NCBI GenBank assembly: GCA_023266435.1
Contig: JAHFQF010000156.1
Coordinates: 1-5,541, forward strand
Source: Legionellales bacterium
Lineage (GTDB): Bacteria; Pseudomonadota; Gammaproteobacteria; Berkiellales; Berkiellaceae
Reading direction: 5' to 3'
DNA: 5,541 nucleotides
How positions within the stretch are numbered: the stretch's first letter is position 1; every line of letters begins with the position of its first letter. This document shows positions 1-5,319 of the stretch, piece by piece. Below the pieces are notes generated by a model. That model did not search any database and was not told where the DNA came from. It saw nothing but the letters and a program-made list of their open reading frames with translations. The position numbers were made by a program, and so were the translations under genes.

Positions 1-1
1 G

Positions 2-745
2 GAAGAAGCTAGAAAAAAAGTGGGAGTACCTCTAATTGATGAGGCAATGTCTCGGTTAGAAACTGTCGACGATGGTCCTGCTGATACTAAGCTGCGCGAT
101 TTATTTGAGCATGCATTAGATGAGTTGGTAAAAGAAAAGAGAATCAGCCTCAATGAAACAGCTGATTCAGCCTATGGCTCTGGTAGTACAACACCAACAG
201 AGAGACAAACTACATCCAATGAAGACAGACTGGCTGATAGAGTCGCAGAATACTTATATTATGCAGAGGGATATCAGAGGCCTGAGTCTAGTGATACCTC
301 AGAAAAAAAGCGACTTTTTAAAGATATAGATGTAATCAAAAAATCCTCAGATATTAATCAACTGATTCAGCAGATTAAACAATCTAAAGCTTATCGCGAT
401 AGACGAGATAAGCCTATCTTTAAGACATCCGATCCTCATGAATATACTGCCATTTTTGCAATTGAAGATAGATATGGTTTGGAATTATCACATATGGATT
501 ATACAAAATGTGATCTACCGACACGTAAAGCAATACAGACCTTAATGGACATGACCAAAAATCAACTAAGCGCAGCGATCCCTGCTTTAAAGAAAATACC
601 ACTCAGCACACGGCACAAGAGTCCACCTGCTAGTATTATTTCACAGGTAGGTACCCCTAAAGCTGCTCAAGGCAAGCATGGTAGATTTACAAATGATCCT
701 AAAGATGACCGACCACCCCAAAAACCACCAACACCAAAGTCTTAA
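2..745 (+). CDS. Unrecognised hydrophilic protein, C-terminal part (5'-truncated)
   Basis: I do not recognise this protein. The reading frame is open to the left edge (EEARKK lies before the GTG at position 20), so the GTG is probably an internal Val codon and the true start lies outside the window; about 248 residues are visible. Numbering from that GTG, the chain is charged and largely helical-looking, with a low-complexity Ser/Thr/Gly stretch around residues 49-66 (AYGSGSTTPTERQTTS). A Lys/Asp/Gln-rich helical segment follows at about 95-130, a more globular part at 135-190, and a Pro/Lys-rich polar tail at 196-241 ending PPQKPPTPKS. No signal peptide, membrane segment or catalytic motif is visible. 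The gene looks more A-rich than its neighbours. It ends in the same TTAA as the convergent outer-membrane gene. A secreted or host-directed protein is possible from its character, but nothing proves it. Confidence 0.7.
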   Translation, partial: EEARKKVGVPLIDEAMSRLETVDDGPADTKLRDLFEHALDELVKEKRISLNETADSAYGSGSTTPTERQTTSNEDRLADRVAEYLYYAEGYQRPESSDTSEKKRLFKDIDVIKKSSDINQLIQQIKQSKAYRDRRDKPIFKTSDPHEYTAIFAIEDRYGLELSHMDYTKCDLPTRKAIQTLMDMTKNQLSAAIPALKKIPLSTRHKSPPASIISQVGTPKAAQGKHGRFTNDPKDDRPPQKPPTPKS

Positions 746-1440
746 ACAGTAAAATAATACCGCACATTGATCTGAGCCCCTTGATAGCGTAGGGGCACAT
801 ACGGGGTGCTGCTGGAGTTGGCGGTACCGCCTGCGAATGGTCCAAAGAAAGCCTTACCAAAATCACTGTAATGATATTGTAGATCCAGTGTCCATGCTGG
901 ATTGAGGTGATAGGCTATGCCAGCACCATAGCGGGTGACGAGGGTGCGATTTTTATGATCGCTGTAGTGACCTACTTCTTGGCTAGTGGATGAATTTTGT
1001 ATTTGTACACCGCTTAGGTGTGTTTTATTCAGTCCTGCGCCAGCAAACACGTAGGGTTCTATTGTCGTGGTCCAGGATTTTAACAGAGAGCCAAAGTCTA
1101 GGTGCAGTTGGGTAATAAGGGCTTTATTAGAGTTTTGTGCGCGTATGCGTGCTGAGCCATGCGCATTGATGTCGGCATCTAGATTGCGGAACAGATTGAT
1201 TTCCATGCGGAAGGTATCAAAAAAAGAGAGTCCGGTTCCAAACTGCATGGCATGGTTGGTATCATTTGTATAGAGGACATTGCCTGCCGTGCTGTCTTGT
1301 GAGGCAAAATAACGCGCAGTGCTGACTGGGCCCAGTCGCCCAACGTCTGCATGGACGTACCAAGTTGGTTCTGCAAAGGCACTCGCCGAATAGGCGAGTG
1401 TCAAGTGTGTGAGTCCTAGTAACAAAGCGCGTTTCATCAT
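742..1440 (-). CDS. Secreted outer-membrane beta-barrel protein (OmpW/opacity-porin-like)
   Basis: The product is a 232-residue protein probably inserted in the outer membrane as a small beta-barrel. An N-terminal signal peptide is visible: positive MMKR, a hydrophobic stretch to about residue 17, and an AFA-EP site giving cleavage after residue 23. The mature part has alternating strands typical of OMP_b-brl/opacity-type barrels: WYVHADVGRLG (27-37), MQFGTGLSFF (65-74), the transmembrane-strand motif IEPYVFAGAGLNK (127-139), RYGAGIAYHLNPAWTLDLQYHYSDFG (170-195, in two strands) and the closing strand QINVRYYFTV (223-232). The end is YYF plus two residues rather than the usual terminal Phe. 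Two adjacent ATG codons (1440 and 1437) could start it, and only a weak GGA-type ribosome site lies upstream. It sits 17 bp after the LOG gene and is probably cotranscribed with it. Ligand and pore activity cannot be told from the sequence. The barrel class is fairly certain; the exact subfamily is not. Confidence 0.82.
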   Translation of the reverse strand: MMKRALLLGLTHLTLAYSASAFAEPTWYVHADVGRLGPVSTARYFASQDSTAGNVLYTNDTNHAMQFGTGLSFFDTFRMEINLFRNLDADINAHGSARIRAQNSNKALITQLHLDFGSLLKSWTTTIEPYVFAGAGLNKTHLSGVQIQNSSTSQEVGHYSDHKNRTLVTRYGAGIAYHLNPAWTLDLQYHYSDFGKAFFGPFAGGTANSSSTPYVPLRYQGAQINVRYYFTV

Positions 1441-1457
1441 GGCTGTCCGTTCTTAAG

Positions 1458-2195
1458 TTAAAAGTTGGTTAACGTGGGAGAGTGATGCTCTTTAGGGTCG
1501 AGTCCTTTGCTGGTATAAAAGTGTTGAATGGCAGCGAGGACTTCTTCCGGTGTCTCCACCACAGTAAAGAGTTCTAAGTCTTTGGCTGTGATCATGTTAT
1601 GGGGGAGTAGCACATCATTAAACCAATTAATCAATCCAGCCCAAAATTCAGCATTGACCAGGACCACTGGGATGCGTCTGGTTTTTTTAGTTTGGATTAG
1701 AGCTAAAATCTCAGCCACTTCATCCAGTGTCCCAAATCCACCCGGCATCACTACATACGCAGTTGCGTATTTAACAAACATGATTTTACGGGTAAAAAAG
1801 TGGCGAAACTTTAAAGAGATGTCTTGGTATTTATTGGGCGGCTCTTGTAAGGGCAGCTCGATGTTGAGCCCTACGCTTAAGGACTTACCTTGATACGCGC
1901 CACGATTACCAGCTTCCATGATACCAGGTCCACCACCAGTCACGACGGAGTAACCAGCATCTGACAATAGTTTGCCAACTTTTTCTGCGGTTTGATAATA
2001 CTCATCTTCTGGTTTTGCTCTGGCTGAACCAAAAATACTGATAGAGGGTTTGATGGTGACTAAGCGCTCAAAGCCTTCTACAAATTCGGCGATAACCTGA
2101 AATAATTTCCATGATTCGCGGGTCATTGAAGAGTCATTTACCATTGGGGCGACTGGCCGAGCATCCTTTTTGGGTGTAATTTCTGTAGTAGCCAT
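1458..2195 (-). CDS. LOG family (TIGR00730) nucleotide 5'-monophosphate phosphoribohydrolase-like protein
   Basis: This is a cytosolic Rossmann-fold protein of the LOG family, whose characterised members cleave the base from nucleoside 5'-monophosphates, including cytokinin ribotides. Both family signatures are present: GGGPGIMEAGNRGA at residues 87-100 and PGGFGTLDE at 151-159. R136 in FTRK and E159 match the Arg/Glu pair needed for catalysis in studied members, so the enzyme should be active. The first beta-strand is at about 51-58 (SISIFGSA). The N-terminal 45 residues are an extension before the Rossmann fold. At 245 residues it fits the longer bacterial TIGR00730 type and is much shorter than PpnN/YgdH. 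A good GGGAGA ribosome site lies about 6 nt before the ATG. It heads a two-gene unit with the outer-membrane protein. The natural substrate in this organism cannot be read from sequence; a general nucleotide-salvage role is more likely than hormone production. Confidence 0.9.
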   Translation of the reverse strand: MATTEITPKKDARPVAPMVNDSSMTRESWKLFQVIAEFVEGFERLVTIKPSISIFGSARAKPEDEYYQTAEKVGKLLSDAGYSVVTGGGPGIMEAGNRGAYQGKSLSVGLNIELPLQEPPNKYQDISLKFRHFFTRKIMFVKYATAYVVMPGGFGTLDEVAEILALIQTKKTRRIPVVLVNAEFWAGLINWFNDVLLPHNMITAKDLELFTVVETPEEVLAAIQHFYTSKGLDPKEHHSPTLTNF

Positions 2196-2227
2196 CCTAT
2201 TCTCCCTAATATTGGTGCCACGCTTTC

Positions 2228-2255
2228 ACTATATCATGAATTTTAAAGCTGTCTA
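2228..2255 (-). promoter_or_regulatory. Sigma-70 promoter for the LOG-OMP unit
   Basis: Read on the - strand there is a TAGACA -35 box (5 of 6, at 2250-2255), a 16-bp spacer and TATAGT (5 of 6, at 2228-2233). The -10 is preceded by TGA, which makes an extended -10. Transcription would start near 2221 and give a leader of about 25 nt before the ATG at 2195. Spacing and matches are good; no data confirm use. Confidence 0.6.
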
Positions 2256-2282
2256 TTGAAATCACATTCGGAGAGGCTTCCT

Positions 2283-2357
2283 GTCATTGCGAGCATCGCA
2301 AAGCAATCCAGGCTTCAGTACTGGATCGCCACAGTCGCTACGCTCCTTCGCGATGAC
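2283..2357. repeat. Dispersed palindromic repeat, imperfect inverted repeat
   Basis: The left arm starts GTCATTGCGAGC and runs to CAATCCAG (2283-2311). The right arm CTGGATCG...TCGCGATGAC (2321-2357) is its imperfect reverse complement, about 8 bases longer, with a loop of 9 bases. The outer ends (GTCATTGCGA / TCGCGATGAC) and inner ends (ATCCAG / CTGGAT) pair best. From memory this is the widespread GTCATTGCGAG...CAATCCAG class of short palindromic repeat found in many bacterial genomes. It lies between the two divergent promoters and encodes nothing. Confidence 0.75.
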
Positions 2358-2398
2358 GATGGTTTCCCTAAAATCAAGTGCGACGACGATAGTTCCCT
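2352..2398. repeat. Short tandem duplication, period about 30 bp
   Basis: GATGACGATGGTTTCCCT (2352-2369) recurs as GACGACGATAGTTCCCT (2382-2398) with two substitutions and one missing T. The first copy begins inside the right end of the palindromic repeat, so the second may be a remnant of another repeat end. It stops just before the candidate -10 box of the next gene. Confidence 0.5.
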
Positions 2399-2400
2399 TC

Positions 2401-2406
2401 TATAAT
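2401..2406 (+). promoter_or_regulatory. Candidate -10 box for the deacylase-HDOD gene
   Basis: A perfect TATAAT lies 50 bp before the ATG at 2457. No convincing -35 box is found 16-18 bp upstream (GTGCGA at best), so it would need an activator or be a weak promoter. The leader would be about 45 nt. Confidence 0.4.
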
Positions 2407-2456
2407 AAAGAGAGATAAACCCATCTTGTGTTATTAGTTAATTGTGAGACAAAGCA

Positions 2457-3881
2457 ATGAGTGTGTCCGCTAAAATCAAACATTATTTAGATAAGCATCG
2501 CTTGAGCTACCACATTTTAAGTCATCATCGTACAGTGACATTACATGACGCGGCAGAGGTATTACAGATTTCCCCTTTGGCATTTGCACGTGCTGTGATC
2601 TTAGAAGATCAAGCGGGATTTTTGATGGCAGTGTTACCTTTGGATCGAAAGATTGATTTTAATTTGTTATACAAACTCGTGCAGCGCAAAATGTCCATTG
2701 CTCCTCGCGTTAAGGTAGACAAATTATTCTCTGATTGTGAGCCAGGCTCGCACCCACCTTTAGGCGACCCTTATACGATCCCATCGATTGTGGATGAGTC
2801 CTTATTAAATGCAAAGACGATTTATTTTGAACCAGGTAGTCATACTGCCATTGTACAGATTGGGCAAAATGATTTTCATTATTTGACATCCAATGCGGTC
2901 TGGGGAAACTTTTCTGTGCCCATTTCGCATCCGAATGAGCCTGCTTGTCACTTTGTCCCTCAACAAGAATTAACCGATGCCTTGATTCGTTTGCATAACC
3001 CTTGTTTGGACATTTTAACAGAGCACATGAAGGTACCCGAGCTGTGCTCCCTGACTAAGCAATGGCTTGCATTAAGCCAACAACCTCATATTTCTGCTGA
3101 GGCGGTATTGCCTTTATTAAAAGCAGATGCCTTTGCTTTACAAGGGATAGAAATGTGTTTGTCATTGTTTGCTGGTAAAGAAAGTGCGTTACCACTTGAA
3201 GCACAAGTGCAGCAAGTATTTGCTGAAACAACCCTCTGGCAAAGTGTGGCAGCGATAGCCGCCGCGTTACATAGCATGCAAACCTTGCATATCCAAACTA
3301 AAGGACCCTTGGGCGCTAAGCAACTCTGGTTACAGTCAATGTTAGCCACTGCTGCTGCTCTATATAGTACAAAACAGGAGGCCACGCGCTTTCACGTTTC
3401 TCAAGCCGATCTCCTATTGGGTGTTTGTTTACATAATTTAGGATTTTGGATGGTAGGGCATTGTTATCATCCTGAGTATGCATTACTCAATAAAATGTTT
3501 CTAGTCAATCCCAATGCACCGATTGTCAATTTAGAAAAACGTTTATTGGGGTTAGGACGTGCACAAAAGATCATTGGTTGTGGACATGCGCGGATTGGTG
3601 CTTGGTTAGTGCAAAAGTGGGGATGCAGTGACGCAGTCATTGCCATGCTGAGTGAACATCATACCGAAGACTATCGCGGTGAGTTTGTAGCGGCAGTAAC
3701 GTTGACTCAAGGATTAGATTTTGAATTAAAACGTCTACGCATTGGCGATGGCTCAGTCACTGGTTTTAGTTGGCCGATGTATCCACCTTTTGACCAACTC
3801 TCGACTGATCTGCCTGCTTGGTTAGAAGACAGGGTAGCACTTGCCGAAGTATTCGTGGATATACTCCTAAGTAAAAAGTAA
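2457..3881 (+). CDS. YbaK/ProX-type aminoacyl-tRNA deacylase domain fused to HDOD domain
   Basis: This is a 474-residue, two-domain cytosolic protein. Residues 1-150 match the YbaK/ProX editing fold, which in the family hydrolyses mischarged aminoacyl-tRNAs. Visible landmarks are IKHYLDKHRLSYHILSH (7-23), GSHPPLGDPY (97-106) and the strand IYFEPGSHTAIVQIGQNDF (122-140). The Lys expected near residue 45, used for catalysis in ProXp-ala/YbaK, appears to be Arg (FARAVIL), so activity is uncertain. Residues from about 190 to 470 form an HDOD domain, a degenerate HD hydrolase fold found in signalling proteins. The usual HD pair reads H326-N327 in CLHNLGFWMVGH, and the helical GHARIGAWLVQKWG (376-389) and SEHH (399-402) motifs follow. 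The start is supported by the match to family N termini; the ribosome site is weak (TGAGA). The architecture is known in gammaproteobacteria, but its cellular role is poorly defined. It looks monocistronic. Confidence 0.85.
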   Translation: MSVSAKIKHYLDKHRLSYHILSHHRTVTLHDAAEVLQISPLAFARAVILEDQAGFLMAVLPLDRKIDFNLLYKLVQRKMSIAPRVKVDKLFSDCEPGSHPPLGDPYTIPSIVDESLLNAKTIYFEPGSHTAIVQIGQNDFHYLTSNAVWGNFSVPISHPNEPACHFVPQQELTDALIRLHNPCLDILTEHMKVPELCSLTKQWLALSQQPHISAEAVLPLLKADAFALQGIEMCLSLFAGKESALPLEAQVQQVFAETTLWQSVAAIAAALHSMQTLHIQTKGPLGAKQLWLQSMLATAAALYSTKQEATRFHVSQADLLLGVCLHNLGFWMVGHCYHPEYALLNKMFLVNPNAPIVNLEKRLLGLGRAQKIIGCGHARIGAWLVQKWGCSDAVIAMLSEHHTEDYRGEFVAAVTLTQGLDFELKRLRIGDGSVTGFSWPMYPPFDQLSTDLPAWLEDRVALAEVFVDILLSKK

Positions 3882-3910
3882 GATAGCTGAAGTTTAAGGG
3901 TGTCCAGGAC

Positions 3911-3939
3911 TAGCGATGCCCCCTCTCCATTGATATAAT
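3911..3939 (+). promoter_or_regulatory. Candidate extended -10 promoter, distal to adk
   Basis: A perfect TGATATAAT (TGnTATAAT, 3931-3939) is present. TAGCGA, a weak -35 match of 3 of 6, lies 17 bp before the hexamer. It would give adk a leader of about 190 nt containing the inverted-repeat element, or drive a short non-coding transcript. No terminator is visible between the end of the HDOD gene and this point. Confidence 0.4.
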
Positions 3940-3974
3940 TCTTCCTTTTATACTTATTCATACTCTTCGCGATT

Positions 3975-4081
3975 GGCTCTTAGGCGTTGTTGTCTGCGTC
4001 TGCTCGCATAGCGGGCCGGCACAGAGACCGGCCCCTACATTTTATGTACGGTGCCGGTTGCTTGCGACTTGACGCCTAGCC
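3975..4081. repeat. Nested inverted-repeat element (REP/MITE-like)
   Basis: The outer arms are GGCTCTTAGGCGT (3975-3987) and ACGCCTAGCC (4072-4081), complementary apart from an inserted CT/T. Inside is a strong hairpin, GGGCCGG (4013-4019) with CCGGCCC (4028-4034) and an 8-nt loop, followed by CCTACA. An alternative pairing joins CCGGCAC (4016-4022) to GTGCCGG (4051-4057). The GC-rich core resembles the GGGCCGGCAC...GACCGGCCCCTAC dispersed repeats seen in many bacteria. No coding potential or transposase is seen. Confidence 0.6.
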
Positions 4082-4087
4082 TAAAAT
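4058..4087 (+). promoter_or_regulatory. Candidate proximal adk promoter
   Basis: TTGCTT (4058-4063), an 18-bp spacer and TAAAAT (4082-4087, 5 of 6 to TATAAT) lie about 50 bp before the adk start. The -35 falls inside the inverted repeat and the -10 directly abuts its right end. The match is moderate. Confidence 0.35.
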
Positions 4088-4125
4088 CAAATTGCTTTGG
4101 GTACGGGGCTTTCACTGTTGACGAT

Positions 4126-4132
4126 AAGAGGA
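4126..4132 (+). promoter_or_regulatory. Ribosome binding site that leaves the adk start ambiguous
   Basis: AAGAGGA is followed by three ATGs: 4133 (out of frame), 4137 (4 nt after the site) and 4143 (10 nt after). Both in-frame starts are reachable. The one at 4143 gives the classical adenylate kinase N terminus MRLILLGPPGAGKG; the one at 4137 adds two residues. Confidence 0.6.
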
Positions 4133-4136
4133 ATGA

Positions 4137-4799
4137 ATGTCTATGCGATTGATTTTGTTAGGGCCACCAGGTGCAGGGAAAGGCACACAAGCGCAGCTCA
4201 TCATGCAAGCGTATCACATTCCTCAGATTTCCACCGGCGACATGTTGCGGCAAGCAGTTGCCGCTGACTCTCCTTTAGGTAGAAAAGTCAAAGCCATCAT
4301 GGACAGTGGATCGTTGGTGCCAGACGCACTGATCATCGAGTTAGTGAAGGAGCGGATTCATCAACCAGATTGTGCACAAGGGTTTATTTTAGATGGATTC
4401 CCACGTACTGTCGCACAAGCTGAAGCCCTGAGCACAGAGCAGATTGCCTTAGATGCCGTCGTGGACATCGATGCCACAGACAGGGTTGTGATTCGCCGCT
4501 TGACAGGGCGTCGTGTGCATCCTGGTTCAGGTCGCGTGTATCATTTGGATTTTTGTCCACCACGTATTACAGACAGAGATGATGAAACAGGTGAGCCACT
4601 CATTCAGCGTGAAGACGACAAAGAAGAAACAGTAAAAAAACGTTTAGATATTTTTCGTGAGCAGACAGAGCCGGTGATTGATTATTACATGAAGCAAAAT
4701 GTCATTCCGTACATTGTGATTGATGGTTCATTAGACGCTGAACAAGTCAAAGAAAATATTTTGAGCGCCTTAAAAAACCTCACTCAAAAAACCCGCTGA
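4137..4799 (+). CDS. adk: Adenylate kinase
   Basis: This cytosolic enzyme interconverts ATP + AMP and 2 ADP, setting adenylate energy balance. The 220 residues are full length (E. coli has 214). The P-loop GPPGAGKGT is at 9-17, the AMP-binding part STGDMLR at 32-38, and the family signature FILDGFPRT at 83-91. The LID domain runs from about 124 to 162 (GRRVHPGSGRVYHLDFCPPR onwards) and lacks the four-Cys zinc site, as in Gram-negative long-form enzymes; the single Cys140 is not part of such a site. DDKEETVKKRL (160-170) carries the Arg of the LID hinge region. All expected nucleotide-binding residues are present, so it should be active. The true start may be the ATG at 4143. The gene stands alone between two intergenic regions and probably has its own promoter(s). 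Confidence 0.98.
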   Translation: MSMRLILLGPPGAGKGTQAQLIMQAYHIPQISTGDMLRQAVAADSPLGRKVKAIMDSGSLVPDALIIELVKERIHQPDCAQGFILDGFPRTVAQAEALSTEQIALDAVVDIDATDRVVIRRLTGRRVHPGSGRVYHLDFCPPRITDRDDETGEPLIQREDDKEETVKKRLDIFREQTEPVIDYYMKQNVIPYIVIDGSLDAEQVKENILSALKNLTQKTR

Positions 4800-4810
4800 T
4801 TATAGTTACA

Positions 4811-4850
4811 GTGACCGCCCTCCAAACAGGTGTGAGTGTGGTCACCTCTT
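4811..4850 (+). terminator. Weak hairpin after adk, possible terminator
   Basis: GTGACC (4811-4816) pairs with GGTCAC (4840-4845), with a small inner CCT/AGG pairing, followed by CTCTTT. AGGTG/CACCT (4828-4832 with 4843-4847) is an alternative fold. The loop is large and the T-run short, so termination would be weak or Rho-dependent. Confidence 0.3.
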
Positions 4851-4920
4851 TGACAATGGGTCATGATTTTTGAGGTTCTACTTCAAACTTACTAATTTTT
4901 CTCAGTTGGTTTGAGCTCTG

Positions 4921-5157
4921 CAAAAAATCACATTTTCCCCGTCTAAATTCCCGAAAAAATAAAAAAAATTTTCATTTTATTTTTTATACTTTTTAAAAAA
5001 AGAAATTTCAGAAAAAAAACAATATAAATCAATCAGATAGGGCTTGTCTGGTAGAGGCTTTTTTTCAGATCTGCCTCACATAAAAGTCTTAATACTTCTG
5101 AATGTTTAAAAAAAAGTGAGTTTATCTTTAAAAAAAACTTGCTTCTTAAAAAAAAAA
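4921..5157. other. A/T-tract-rich non-coding region, probably curved DNA
   Basis: No credible gene is found between adk and the H1-like gene (4800-5319). This part holds A-runs of 6-10 bases at 4922, 4954, 4961, 4995, 5012, 5108, 5130 and 5148. The last three start 22 and 18 bp apart, each after a pyrimidine-TT(T) step, which is close to two helical turns and predicts intrinsic bending. It also holds a perfect 11-bp inverted repeat (AAAAAATAAAA at 4954-4964 with 4975-4985) and the palindrome GAAATTTC (5002-5009). It could act as an upstream activating or nucleoid-protein binding region for the gene that follows. Confidence 0.6.
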
Positions 5158-5232
5158 TATGCGAATGTAATAACTGGCGTGCACTGAGTTTCGGTTTTGT
5201 TTTCTGTCAATGTAATGGAGTAATCATTTCTT

Positions 5233-5247
5233 GTCATTGAGCATGAC
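5233..5247. promoter_or_regulatory. Inverted-repeat candidate operator
   Basis: GTCAT-N5-ATGAC is a perfect 5-bp dyad ending directly before the candidate -35 of the H1-like gene. Position and symmetry suit a dimeric regulator, but the arms are short and chance is possible. Confidence 0.3.
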
Positions 5248-5276
5248 CTTAAACTTGTACAGGGATGTGCTATGTT
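5248..5276 (+). promoter_or_regulatory. Extended -10 promoter for the H1-like gene
   Basis: TGCTATGTT (5268-5276) is an extended -10 (TGn plus TATGTT). CTTAAA lies 17 bp upstream as a poor -35. The start would be near 5283, giving a leader of about 37 nt. Confidence 0.45.
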
Positions 5277-5306
5277 TTCAGTGTCCGGAAAGATCAGGTA
5301 GCCAAG

Positions 5307-5313
5307 TAAGGAG
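5307..5313 (+). promoter_or_regulatory. Strong ribosome binding site for the H1-like gene
   Basis: TAAGGAG is a near-perfect Shine-Dalgarno sequence 6 nt before the ATG at 5320. It fixes the start of an otherwise low-complexity reading frame and suggests high expression. Confidence 0.85.
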
Positions 5314-5319
5314 AAAACC

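Noticed and set aside
1528..1893. A 121-residue plus-strand frame opposite the LOG gene
   Set aside because: The minus strand carries both LOG signatures in frame; the plus frame has no recognisable domain.
3086..3385. A 99-residue minus-strand frame inside the deacylase-HDOD gene
   Set aside because: It is a shadow of a clear gene in another frame, with Cys/Ala-rich sequence lacking any motif.
3975..4081. A CRISPR repeat or array
   Set aside because: There is only a single nested palindrome with no regularly spaced direct repeats.
4133..4139. Upstream ATG at 4133 as the adk start
   Set aside because: It is out of frame with the adenylate kinase sequence; only 4137 and 4143 fit.
4850..4878. 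A perfect TTGACA (4850-4855) after adk as a -35 box
   Set aside because: No acceptable -10 box lies 16-19 bp downstream, and no gene follows closely.
5054..5077. GAGGC...GCCTC with a T7 run as a terminator
   Set aside because: The T-run lies in the loop, not after the stem, so it lacks intrinsic-terminator geometry.
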